DNA from: JBNRMR01 sp050942895
GTDB lineage: Bacteria; Bacillota; Clostridia; Christensenellales; UBA1750
Assembly: GCA_050942895.1 (NCBI GenBank)
Contig: JBMNOE010000036.1
Coordinates: forward strand, 1 to 16,476
Length of the DNA stretch: 16,476 nucleotides
Reading direction: 5' to 3'
This document shows positions 1 through 6,533 of this stretch, piece after piece (position 1 is the stretch's first letter; every line of letters begins with the position of its first letter). The translations under genes and the position numbers were made by a program. Under the pieces are notes generated by a model. It worked only from the letters and a program-made list of their open reading frames with translations, was not told where the DNA came from and made no database searches.

Positions 1-118
1 ATTTCTGAACTTTTATTTGAGCGTCAGGATGTTCCGCAAGGGCTTTTTCTGCAAATGATTGATACAACGGTAGTGCTTGCGGCATTCTATCAAAAAACAA
101 ATCTACATTATTCTGCAT
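1..118 (-). CDS. DUF5655-like protein, N-terminal part only (runs off the window)
   Basis: The reverse strand reads ATG at 118 and stays open for 39 codons to the window edge, starting MQNNVDLFFDRMPQ and reaching HPDAQIKVQK. A GAGGT ribosome site lies 8-9 bases upstream of the ATG. The pattern of a short helix with F-F-x-x-x-P, a long helix, then a D-x-x-I-K-V-Q-K strand resembles the start of DUF5655-type small proteins of unknown function, recalled from memory. Most of the protein is outside the window, so the family call is tentative, but the combination of ribosome site and open frame makes a real gene likely. It follows the P-loop gene in the same orientation, separated by a stretch holding IS21-like repeats. 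Confidence 0.55.
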   Translation of the reverse strand, partial: MQNNVDLFFDRMPQALPLYQSFAEKALAEHPDAQIKVQK

Positions 119-179
119 TCGTTTACCTCGCTTCAATAAATTCCGGTTTATCGCTGCAAAATCAGCCTGTACCACACCT

Positions 180-268
180 ACATTCAACCCGACCACACAA
201 CCTCAAAAAATTCCGAAAAAACATCTACCCTGACCACTCGCGGGGCACTAACATCTAATCTGACCACT
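180..268. repeat. Three spaced direct repeats resembling an IS21-family element end (remnant)
   Basis: Three copies of a motif close to ACATCTAnnCTGACCAC lie at 180-197, 221-238 and 251-268, spaced 41 and 30 bases apart. Copies two and three match at most positions; the first is more diverged (ACATTCAACCCGACCAC). Read on the minus strand the motif is GTGGTCAGnnTAGATGT. Spaced multiple direct repeats near the end are typical of IS21-family insertion sequences, where they are transposase-binding sites. No transposase (istA/istB) is visible here, so this is at most a solo end or scar. The 119-390 gap between genes holds nothing else I can name. Confidence 0.5.
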
Positions 269-390
269 TGACTATGGAAAGGCGGCTTTGTGGACTTGTT
301 CCCGCGAAGCGTTATTTTAGCGATTTTCGCACAACGGATTTCATAGTTATATATTCTAATAACCTTTATAAATAAGGGTTTCCCGCGCCT

Positions 391-1068
391 CTATCCTTTT
401 GCAAGCCCAAAATGTTTTACCAAAGCGTCAAACATTTCTGCACGTGTATCATTTTCAAAATCTGTACGGGTATAGGTGAAAAAACCGGTATTATACCAAT
501 TGATTTCAATTGGAGGATGATACAATGCCCATGAGTTAAAATTTTTGAGAGTTGCATCAGGGTCTTTGCACATCTTGATCTGATCCTTCATAAACTTTTT
601 GTCTGGGTCATCACGGTCAAAAAAGCGTGTTGTACAGATATCAGGTGGGTCACAAAGTATAATTGCCACGTTGTTATAATCAGATATATCTCGCAAAACA
701 TCGGGCGGAATATTCGTATCGACAATGATTTTCTTCCCGTTCGCCGCTAATTTTATCAACTCAAGAATTTCAATATCAATACACTCTTGCGAGCAATTGT
801 ACGTCCAATTCCAATGTTCCTCTGGCGTCATGTTTAGCCATTCTTCCCACCCGCTCATCGTATCGAAATAACACAACGCCGGTTGTTTCCAGCGTGACAA
901 TTTTGCTCGCGGAAATACATCATGATAATTTTCACCACAAAGCACCATGTCATAATGCTCTGAAAGCATTTTAACCATCGTTGACTTTCCTGCATAGCTG
1001 TGACCATTGATGAAATACACATTTTGCAAATAATGCTTTATAATATTGTCGTTGATTTGTACTTTCAT
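391..1068 (-). CDS. P-loop NTPase, small-molecule-kinase-like, function unknown
   Basis: This 225-residue soluble protein has a Walker A (P-loop) motif GHSYAGKST at residues 22-30, directly after a hydrophobic strand (VYFIN). A second strand, KKIIVDTN at about 112-119, would be the Walker B-like segment. An Arg/Asp-rich stretch, RFFDRDDPDKK at about 148-158, could be the mobile lid seen in adenylate or shikimate kinase-type folds. The length suits a single-domain nucleotide or sugar kinase, but I cannot name a substrate. The start is supported by AAGGAAGG five bases upstream of the ATG. The gene starts 39 bases after the orphan rumA tail, in the same orientation, so before insertion of the neighbouring element it probably followed rumA directly. 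Its base composition is AT-richer than the core genes to the right, which suggests acquired DNA. Confidence 0.6.
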   Translation of the reverse strand: MKVQINDNIIKHYLQNVYFINGHSYAGKSTMVKMLSEHYDMVLCGENYHDVFPRAKLSRWKQPALCYFDTMSGWEEWLNMTPEEHWNWTYNCSQECIDIEILELIKLAANGKKIIVDTNIPPDVLRDISDYNNVAIILCDPPDICTTRFFDRDDPDKKFMKDQIKMCKDPDATLKNFNSWALYHPPIEINWYNTGFFTYTRTDFENDTRAEMFDALVKHFGLAKG

Positions 1069-1107
1069 TTAAACCTTCCTTTTAACGAATTTATTTCTAT
1101 ATTAAAA

Positions 1108-1149
1108 TCAGCTATTTACCCTTGACATCAATACCACGCACTCGACGTG
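1108..1149 (-). pseudogene. Orphan rumA 3' tail (outer attachment-site remnant)
   Basis: On the minus strand these bases read CAC GTC GAG TGC GTG GTA TTG ATG TCA AGG GTA AAT AGC TGA, that is HVECVVLMSRVNS and stop. This is the conserved C-terminal motif of the RumA/RlmD methyltransferase, whose intact gene at 3273-4610 ends HVETVVLMSRNI. No rumA body precedes this copy. The most economical reading is a recombinant attachment site. The part beyond the core (SRVNS stop) would be the original chromosomal end of rumA, and the HVECV part would be a homologous stretch carried by the element. The two copies differ at several third positions and at Cys/Thr, so the duplication is not a recent copy of one sequence. 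Confidence 0.8.
1123..1134. repeat. Attachment core, left copy
   Basis: TGACATCAATAC is identical to the copy at 3285-3296. It is embedded in the orphan rumA tail, in the same orientation as the right copy. Confidence 0.7.
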
Positions 1150-1330
1150 TGATACTTAGGTTATTTAGGAAACATGTCCATAATTAGCTGAAATGCTTGA
1201 TTTTAAAGGCTTATTAATGAGCCAATCCTATTCTTGATATCTATTCGGTCGCGTCGCATTAGTAGGCTATTTTACATTTTTGACACGAGAGCAAACTATT
1301 TTTGAATATTCATAACAATATAAATCTTGT

Positions 1331-2185
1331 TCAACAATTTAAGTAAGAGTCCCACTCTGCTCTGATAATTGATATATCGAAATGAATCATCTCGTCGAAT
1401 GTATAACGTTTGTTTAACCACTGGACGAATCTAGCGCCAAGGTAATATCCCACATCTGATTGTCCATTATATCTGACCCAATCTCCAAAATATCTTTGAT
1501 TACCGCTTGTCATATTCGTTAAGTCATTATTAAAATCTATTTTTATATTATATATATTGGTATCACACCATTCCAGCCATCCATTCATATTCTGATGGAA
1601 GAAATTATCATCACCTATCAATCTCTGCTCAAAATACATAGCGATTCCTTCCATGAATAACTGCCACAAGAATGCTTCTGTACCTTTATACTCTCTTGTA
1701 AGTATGCCATACTGCATTTGATAAATATGTCCTAATTCATGATAGATCAATCCATACATGGCATTGATATCGCACCAATCTAATTCAATGATTTTTTCAA
1801 TACCCAATAAAACATATTGTTTTGATTCTAAATTAACAACCCAACCGGCTCCATTACATAGGCCTACATATAAAATGATAGTTACATCAAGTGTTTTTCC
1901 AAAGGTTTGAACTATTTTTTCATCTAGACTTACCGTAACCTTTGCAAATGAATCAACTGCCTTTATTCTTTTTTCTTTATTCATCAGTACCGCATTTAAA
2001 ATTGGTAAATAATCATTTTCAAAATTAAATCTACCAGATGCTATAGTATCCTTCATATCTTCTAAAAAAAGATTTCTGTGATTCGGTAAAATACTATCTA
2101 TATATGCATCCCAAAGCTCCAGTTTAAAATTGCCATCTATAAATAATTTTTCAATGCTTTCGGCAGCATTTATTATTTTCAACAT
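1331..2185 (-). CDS. Putative zinc metallopeptidase (HELGH), cargo of the recombinase element
   Basis: This 284-residue protein has no signal peptide or obvious membrane segment. The zinc-peptidase signature HELGH lies at residues 149-153 (His149, Glu150, His153). A candidate third ligand is Glu179 in FMEGIAMYFEQ, which matches the gluzincin pattern of HExxH plus a downstream Glu on a helix. The roughly 140 residues before it and 100 after are not recognised. The protein may be a cytoplasmic protease, but no substrate can be inferred. It starts 33 bases after the recombinase stop, so the two are probably co-transcribed, with a GGGGA-type ribosome site upstream. It is the only non-recombinase gene between the two rumA-tail repeats, which makes it the sole apparent cargo. 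The HExxH motif is clear; the family name is not. Confidence 0.6.
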   Translation of the reverse strand: MLKIINAAESIEKLFIDGNFKLELWDAYIDSILPNHRNLFLEDMKDTIASGRFNFENDYLPILNAVLMNKEKRIKAVDSFAKVTVSLDEKIVQTFGKTLDVTIILYVGLCNGAGWVVNLESKQYVLLGIEKIIELDWCDINAMYGLIYHELGHIYQMQYGILTREYKGTEAFLWQLFMEGIAMYFEQRLIGDDNFFHQNMNGWLEWCDTNIYNIKIDFNNDLTNMTSGNQRYFGDWVRYNGQSDVGYYLGARFVQWLNKRYTFDEMIHFDISIIRAEWDSYLNC

Positions 2186-2218
2186 ATCACTTTGTCCCCT
2201 TAGATTATTAGATACATA

Positions 2219-3148
2219 TTAAGAATTTTTGTTCTTCTTCGAACTATATTTTTTACTGCTACGATGCGTACCGTCATCATCTGAAACGATATTGCTTCGT
2301 TTTTTCTTTTCTTCCTGAACAGCCCTGAACTCACTCTCCGTAATAATCGGAGGATGACACTCTTTCATCTGATATTCATATTCCTGTGTAACAGAGTCTA
2401 AAAGCGTAACCGTTCCTGTGTATTTCTCGTTTACTAGCATTGTCTCTATCGCTCGCTTGTTCCATTGTTCCTTGCCAGCAGGGGACGGAATACCTGCATC
2501 TGACAGTTTCTTGATGATTCCAAGCACACTGGCACCGTTCAGATACCATCTGAAAATATCACGCACAACCTTTGCCTGTTCATTGTCAATTACAAGTTCG
2601 CCATCTTTATTCTTGACATAGCCATACATCTTTCGTTTGTAGAGTCCGGAGGTTCCGTTTGCCGCTTTCATAGCAAGTCCCATACGGATATTCTCGCTTC
2701 GGCTTTCATTTTCAGCCTGAGCAAAGGATTCCATAACCGAAATCATAAGATTGCTGTCAACTTCATCAGTGTCCAGATTCTCTTGTTCAAAAATAATCCT
2801 GATGCCTGCAGCCTTCAACCGATTTATTGCAGATAGTGTCTCAACCGTATCCCTACCAAATCTACTGATACTTTTTGTCAGTACAACGGAAATATTGTGA
2901 GCTTCACATTCTTTAATCAATCGCTCAAACTCACGACGAGGAATTTGTCCCTTTGCTGATGCGATATCAATGAATACATCTGCCAATCGCCATTGACTAA
3001 CATTCGCAACTGCTCTCGTTAAAGCAGAAATCTGCGCTGCAAGGCTATATAACTGCTCTTTTTCATTTGTACTGACCCTGCAATAGATTCCTACTTTCTT
3101 TTCTAGCCGATCATTCCTTGCCGGGATATACCAAAACTTTGAATCCAC
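2219..3148 (-). CDS. Serine site-specific recombinase (resolvase + recombinase domains, short form)
   Basis: This 309-residue recombinase would cut and rejoin DNA at the attachment sites through a serine nucleophile. The N-terminal resolvase domain spans about 18-160: Tyr-Cys-Arg-Val-Ser puts the catalytic Ser at 26 next to Arg24, and SISRFGRDT carries Arg96 and Arg99 of the active site. A Recombinase domain follows at about 178-285 (GYVKNKDGELV, DIFRWYLNGASVLGII, NEKYTG). The protein then ends in a Lys/Ser-rich tail, with no Cys-pair zinc ribbon or long coiled coil, which large serine integrases normally have. It is either a naturally short subfamily or truncated. The start is GTG, chosen because AAGGAGGTGA lies immediately upstream. 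It is the first gene of the element, 124 bases from the rumA stop, and probably drives insertion in rumA. Confidence 0.88.
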   Translation of the reverse strand: MDSKFWYIPARNDRLEKKVGIYCRVSTNEKEQLYSLAAQISALTRAVANVSQWRLADVFIDIASAKGQIPRREFERLIKECEAHNISVVLTKSISRFGRDTVETLSAINRLKAAGIRIIFEQENLDTDEVDSNLMISVMESFAQAENESRSENIRMGLAMKAANGTSGLYKRKMYGYVKNKDGELVIDNEQAKVVRDIFRWYLNGASVLGIIKKLSDAGIPSPAGKEQWNKRAIETMLVNEKYTGTVTLLDSVTQEYEYQMKECHPPIITESEFRAVQEEKKKRSNIVSDDDGTHRSSKKYSSKKNKNS

Positions 3149-3168
3149 AAGCTCACCTCCTTATCTTG

Positions 3169-3216
3169 TATAGCCTATTTATGCCGCAATTTCACACCAA
3201 TGATTGGTAGGCTATA
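3169..3216. promoter_or_regulatory. Nested inverted repeats upstream of the recombinase
   Basis: The arms TATAGCCTA (3169-3177) and TAGGCTATA (3208-3216) are perfectly complementary. They enclose a second small inverted repeat, ACCAAT-G-ATTGGT (3196-3208). Another short inverted repeat, ACACAA-gata-TTGTGT, lies at 3239-3254. TAGGCTAT also occurs once at 1263-1270, near the other end of the element. These could be recombinase-binding sites or an operator for the recombinase gene. The role is inferred from position only. Confidence 0.4.
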
Positions 3217-3272
3217 TTCATCCTTTGAATGAGTAATAACACAAGATATTGTGTACCTCTCGTTGTGACTTG

Positions 3273-4610
3273 CTATATATTGCGTGACATCAATACTACC
3301 GTCTCAACATGGGGGGTGTGGGGGAACATGTCGGCGGGGGCGAGGGAAATGGGACGGTAGCCGGCGGAGGCGAGGCGGCGGATGTCCCGGGCGAGGGTGG
3401 CGGGGTTGCAGGAAACATAGACGACTGTGGGAATGTTCGAGGCGGCGATGGCGTCCAGGGCGGAAGGGCTGCATCCCTTGCGGGGCGGGTCGATGATGAG
3501 GGCGTCGTATGCCCGCCGGGAAAGAAGCTTCGGCAGGGCGCTTTCCACGGTTTCGCAGATGAAAGCGCAGTTTGAAATGCCGTTTATGGCGGCGTTATAG
3601 CGGGCGTTTTCAACAGCGGGAGCCACGGTTTCGATGCCGCTTATATGCAGCGCGCCGGCCTTGGCTGCAGCGAGGCTGATGGTCCCTGCGCCGCAATAAG
3701 CATCGATAATGTTTTTGCCTTTCGGCTCAAGATATTCAATTGCCTTGGCATAAAGATTTTCTGTTTGCAAAGGGTTCACCTGAAAAAAGGCCTGGGGCGA
3801 GAGGGTGAAATCCAGCCCGCAAAGCCTATCTAAAACTGTGGCATTGCCATATAAAACATTTATTAAAGCGCCGGGATAATCCTGATTTTGCGGCAGACAG
3901 TGGACGAGGCTGGCAAGATTTCCAAGACCGGACACTTCATTGATGATGGCGCTTATCAGTTTATCGGCATGGTGGATGACCTTTTCTGCCGTAATTATGG
4001 CCACCATAAGATCGCCGGAGCGGGTGGTTCTGATCATTACCGAGGAAATGGATGAAGCAGATATATTATTTGAGGAAGCAAGCCAGCTTTCAACAGCAGC
4101 CTTTGCGGCGTTGGAGAGGTTGGATTGCAGCATACAGCCGCCGATATCCGCCACCCTTCGGGAGCGAGCCTCGTGGTAGCATAGCTTTTTTGTTTCAGGA
4201 TTCACGCGGTAAACGGCCTTGTTCCTGTAGCCATATATCTGCGGCGAAGGGATTATGTCTTCCATTATATAGCTGCCCCGGGGCACGCGCCCCACATGCC
4301 AAAGAGCGCTTGAAACCATTTCCTCTTTGGCGGAAAGGGAGAGCCCGTACTCCATGTGCATCATGGAACAGCCCCCGCAGCGGCCGTAGTAGGGGCAAAG
4401 AGGGCTTGTTCGCTGGGGCGAAGGGCGGTGAATCTGTCCTAGGCGGGCGACGGCAAAGTTGCTGCGGGCCTCAGTGACTGTGGCGGAGATCTCCTCGCCG
4501 GGCAAAGCGCCCTGCACGAAAACGGGGAAGCCGTCGATCAGGCAAACGCCCTCGCCGCTGGAGCCAAAATTGGAAACCGTTGTTCGGATGCCTTCATTGC
4601 GCTTGAGCAT
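3273..4610 (-). CDS. rumA: 23S rRNA (uracil-5-)-methyltransferase, RumA/RlmD type, C-terminus re-formed by element insertion
   Basis: This 445-residue enzyme uses S-adenosylmethionine to make 5-methyluridine in 23S rRNA. The N-terminal ~60 residues fit a TRAM RNA-binding domain. An iron-sulfur motif uses Cys72, Cys78, Cys81 and Cys159 (CPYYGRCGGC and GGC). The SAM-binding loop is DAYCGAGT at 303-310. DPPRKGC at 374-380 and the nucleophile Cys401 in YVSCNPATLARD follow, and Glu436 in HVET is the expected general base. The protein is therefore full length and should be active. The last residues, SRNI, come from DNA left of the attachment core at 3285-3296, so they were probably supplied by the element; the likely original end (SRVNS) is at 1108-1149. 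The ribosome site GGAGG is about 13 bases from the ATG, which is long. The gene lies 39 bases after the DUF1848 gene, probably in one operon. Confidence 0.93.
   Translation of the reverse strand: MLKRNEGIRTTVSNFGSSGEGVCLIDGFPVFVQGALPGEEISATVTEARSNFAVARLGQIHRPSPQRTSPLCPYYGRCGGCSMMHMEYGLSLSAKEEMVSSALWHVGRVPRGSYIMEDIIPSPQIYGYRNKAVYRVNPETKKLCYHEARSRRVADIGGCMLQSNLSNAAKAAVESWLASSNNISASSISSVMIRTTRSGDLMVAIITAEKVIHHADKLISAIINEVSGLGNLASLVHCLPQNQDYPGALINVLYGNATVLDRLCGLDFTLSPQAFFQVNPLQTENLYAKAIEYLEPKGKNIIDAYCGAGTISLAAAKAGALHISGIETVAPAVENARYNAAINGISNCAFICETVESALPKLLSRRAYDALIIDPPRKGCSPSALDAIAASNIPTVVYVSCNPATLARDIRRLASAGYRPISLAPADMFPHTPHVETVVLMSRNI
3285..3296. repeat. Attachment core, right copy (inside rumA codons V-L-M-S)
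   Basis: TGACATCAATAC is identical to 1123-1134 and is read in the same frame on the minus strand as part of VLMS. The flanking codons on the right (HVETV) belong to intact rumA. The bases to the left change abruptly to AT-rich element DNA. Confidence 0.7.
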
Positions 4611-4649
4611 GTGTTTGGTATTTCCTCCGGTTAAAATATTTACTAAAGT

Positions 4650-5513
4650 TTAGGGAATTAAAAATGGCGAGGAAGGGTCATGCCTTTGCATGTTTTGCAT
4701 AACCTTCGCAGGGCTGTGGGTGGCGTAGCAATATATGCAGCCGCCGGGGCAGCTGTCGTATGCGCCGATGTCGACGCTTTTTGCGCAGCCGCAGCCTAAG
4801 CGCTGGTTTTTATCCCTGCCGGGGTTTATGTCTCTGCCGCTGATTTCGCTAAGCAGGGCGGCGTCTATGCAGCTTGAGGGGAGGACGCCTGCGGGGGTCA
4901 TGTCCAGCTCTTCGCAGCAGGCAAACAGCTTTATTCCATGACGGGAAGCGATGCGGGAAAGCTCTCCTGCAAGGGCCAGCTTTTCGCTGCCGGAAGGATC
5001 GGCTATGTCCAAAGCGGCGGCTTGCTTTTTTGCGCTTCGGTAGAAGTCCATAAAGCTTATAATGCACCTGTCCGTGCTGCCCTCCAGCCTTTTGGCGATC
5101 TCATCAAAATATTTTACATGGTAAGAATAAGAGTATCTTTTGCTGATTAAAATCGGGTCGTAGCGCCAAACCAGGCTCTTGGGGCCGAAAACCCTCGCAA
5201 GGCTTGTGAAAGCGGGGATCAGATGCGTCGATTTAGAGGGTATGCCCGGCTCGATATCCCTTGAATAGGAGGTGAGGGTGAATTGAAAGCAGCAAGAATA
5301 ATCCCGCAGATGATTTAAATTATCCATAAGCGGAAGGGGGTTCTTCGTCCATATAACAAGGGCGTCCACTGCATGGGGCGAAAGATCCACCCTTTTCACT
5401 TGGCCGGGGTTCCTCGGGTTTGCGGTCATGGCGTAGCCTTCCTTCAAACGTCCAAGGAACCACTCGCAATATTGGGCTGGCAGGTCAGTCCGCCGGCTTG
5501 CGCTTATTATCAT
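4650..5513 (-). CDS. DUF1848 family protein, iron-sulfur radical-SAM-like
   Basis: The protein is 287 residues and starts MIISASRRTDLPAQY, the characteristic opening of DUF1848 proteins. NPRNPGQVKRVDLSP and VWRYDPI are also family-typical. The C-terminal cysteine cluster has Cys241, Cys243, Cys255, Cys259 and Cys262, including CPGGCIYC (C-x3-C-x2-C), a spacing like that of radical-SAM enzymes but placed at the C-terminus. The family is distantly reminiscent of spore photoproduct lyase-type proteins; its reaction is not known to me. The start codon overlaps the stop of the upstream zinc-ribbon gene by four bases (ATGA), so translation is probably coupled. Together with rumA it gives two iron-sulfur proteins in one operon. 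Confidence 0.85.
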   Translation of the reverse strand: MIISASRRTDLPAQYCEWFLGRLKEGYAMTANPRNPGQVKRVDLSPHAVDALVIWTKNPLPLMDNLNHLRDYSCCFQFTLTSYSRDIEPGIPSKSTHLIPAFTSLARVFGPKSLVWRYDPILISKRYSYSYHVKYFDEIAKRLEGSTDRCIISFMDFYRSAKKQAAALDIADPSGSEKLALAGELSRIASRHGIKLFACCEELDMTPAGVLPSSCIDAALLSEISGRDINPGRDKNQRLGCGCAKSVDIGAYDSCPGGCIYCYATHSPAKVMQNMQRHDPSSPFLIP

Positions 5514-5935
5514 GCTCCACCCGCAATTCCGATGACGACGATGTTGCGGGCAATGAGCAGCAGCATTATCGCCATTGACAGCGCCGAGGATATGAACATA
5601 TATATCTTCACTCGCCTGCGGGATTTTTCAAAGTTCTGCTCACCTTCCCTTGCTTTCAAAAAGAACAGAAGCTTTCCGGGGAAAACCATGGGTATGTATA
5701 ATATAATCGGCAGTGTGGCGTTGAGGGACAGCCAAAGGGGCGGAAGCGACGGCGCCAGGGGATGCAGCAACAGCGCCAGATTGGCAAGAAGCAGCAGGAA
5801 ATAAAGCAGATTCATGCAGATGATTCTGCTACGGCTTCCTCGTTTTGAGCGGTCTTTGCCAAAACTGGCCGCGCAATTCTCGCATTTATCGGCATTGTCC
5901 GGGTTTTGAAACTGGCATAGGGGACAGGGCTTCAT
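5510..5935 (-). CDS. Zinc-ribbon membrane protein, function unknown
   Basis: This 141-residue protein begins with a zinc ribbon, CPLC at residues 4-7 and CENC at 18-21, followed by a basic stretch (KDRSKRGSRSR). Three hydrophobic segments come next at about 39-58, 70-92 and 110-137, separated by a charged loop (KAREGEQNFEKSRRR). It is therefore probably a small membrane protein with a cytoplasmic zinc finger. I do not recognise a named family. AAGGAG six bases before the ATG supports the start. It heads the minus-strand operon that continues into the DUF1848 gene (4-base overlap) and rumA. Confidence 0.75.
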   Translation of the reverse strand: MKPCPLCQFQNPDNADKCENCAASFGKDRSKRGSRSRIICMNLLYFLLLLANLALLLHPLAPSLPPLWLSLNATLPIILYIPMVFPGKLLFFLKAREGEQNFEKSRRRVKIYMFISSALSMAIMLLLIARNIVVIGIAGGA

Positions 5936-6002
5936 GGCAAGCTCCTTTCCGGGCTGTGCCCCGTTGATAAAAAGAAATGGAAGTAGTCTTTTCTGTAAAA
6001 TA

Positions 6003-6031
6003 ATTATACAGCATTGACGGCTTTTTTACAA
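6003..6031 (-). promoter_or_regulatory. Sigma-A-type promoter for the zinc-ribbon/DUF1848/rumA operon
   Basis: On the minus strand, TTGTAA (6026-6031) and TATAAT (6003-6008) are separated by 17 bases, about 70 bases upstream of the operon's first ATG. Confidence 0.7.
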
Positions 6032-6091
6032 TTTTTCTTAAGCCGGACCCATCAAATCGGCGCAAATTCTGCTGTCAATTGAAAAAAATGC

Positions 6092-6120
6092 TTGCCTTTT
6101 ATCTTTTGCCGTGGTACAAT
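6092..6120 (+). promoter_or_regulatory. Sigma-A-type promoter for rpmB
   Basis: TTGCCT (6092-6097) and TACAAT (6115-6120) are separated by 17 bases, about 36 bases upstream of the rpmB start. It is divergent from the operon promoter at 6003-6031. Confidence 0.7.
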
Positions 6121-6156
6121 TTTCGTTGCGTTAACATACCAAGGGAGGGATTAACC

Positions 6157-6345
6157 GTGGGTAAGTTTTGTCAGGTATGCCAAAAGGGGACGATCTCCGG
6201 CAACAAGGTGAGCCATTCGAACCGCAAGAGCCGCAAAAAGTGGGCTCCCAACACGCAGAAGGTTCGCATAAACGATATGGGCACGACGAGATCGCTTTAT
6301 ATTTGCACCAGATGCCTGCGCTCGGGCAAAGTGGAGAGAGCGTAA
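6157..6345 (+). CDS. rpmB: 50S ribosomal protein L28
   Basis: This is a 62-residue ribosomal protein of the large subunit, of normal length for L28. I placed the start at GTG (6157) because GGGAGG lies at 6143-6148 and the protein then begins MGKFCQVCQKG, as L28 does; an upstream in-frame ATG at 6079 precedes the promoter's -35 box and is not used. It carries two Cys pairs, Cys5/Cys8 and Cys50/Cys53, so it is the zinc-binding C+ form. Many bacteria replace this form with a Cys-free paralogue under zinc limitation; no such paralogue is in this window. It has its own promoter and is followed by a hairpin, so it is probably transcribed alone. Confidence 0.95.
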   Translation: MGKFCQVCQKGTISGNKVSHSNRKSRKKWAPNTQKVRINDMGTTRSLYICTRCLRSGKVERA

Positions 6346-6392
6346 CGGGTTTTTCCTGTTTGGTTCAGCCTGAAAGTGCATGATGAAAGCAC

Positions 6393-6428
6393 AGGACGTT
6401 TTGCTTTGGGGCAGACGTCCTTGTTTTT
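6393..6428 (+). terminator. Probable rho-independent terminator after rpmB
   Basis: The arms AGGACGT (6393-6399) and ACGTCCT (6415-6421) are followed by a T-rich run (TTGTTTTTG). The loop is fairly large at 15 bases. Confidence 0.5.
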
Positions 6429-6533
6429 GTACCGGCGTTTTTATACGGCGAACTTTTGTTGGCCGCAGGCATTATCCGCGGGTATGTCTCATATCTTGTT
6501 CTAAGATACTATTTATGAACAAGAGGGATGAAC

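Larger units (their letters stand above)
1123..3296. mobile_element. Compact serine-recombinase element (~2.16 kb) integrated in the rumA 3' end
   Basis: The element is bounded by direct repeats TGACATCAATAC at 1123-1134 and 3285-3296. Each lies inside a copy of the rumA C-terminal coding motif (H-V-E-x-V-V-L-M-S-R) in the same orientation and reading frame. Between them are only a serine recombinase and a HELGH protein, in one minus-strand transcription unit. The interior is AT-richer than the chromosome to the right. Integration of serine-recombinase ICEs and phages into rum-type 23S rRNA uracil methyltransferase genes is established in streptococci. Here the exact crossover dinucleotide cannot be told from one sequence. 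The element may be a complete minimal unit or the shrunken remains of a larger one, and it may be stacked next to an older insertion, since 1-1107 is also AT-rich. Confidence 0.75.

Noticed and set aside
55..258. Plus-strand open frame of 67 codons at the left end
   Set aside because: It overlaps the ribosome-site-supported minus-strand gene and the repeat block, has no ribosome site and no recognisable protein.
3284..4653. Several long plus-strand open frames opposite rumA
   Set aside because: They are shadows of the GC-rich rumA coding strand: low-complexity Gly/Arg translations, no ribosome sites, no recognisable domains.
6079..6156. ATG at 6079 as the start of L28
   Set aside because: It lies upstream of the predicted promoter and ribosome site and would add 26 residues absent from L28; GTG 6157 fits family length.
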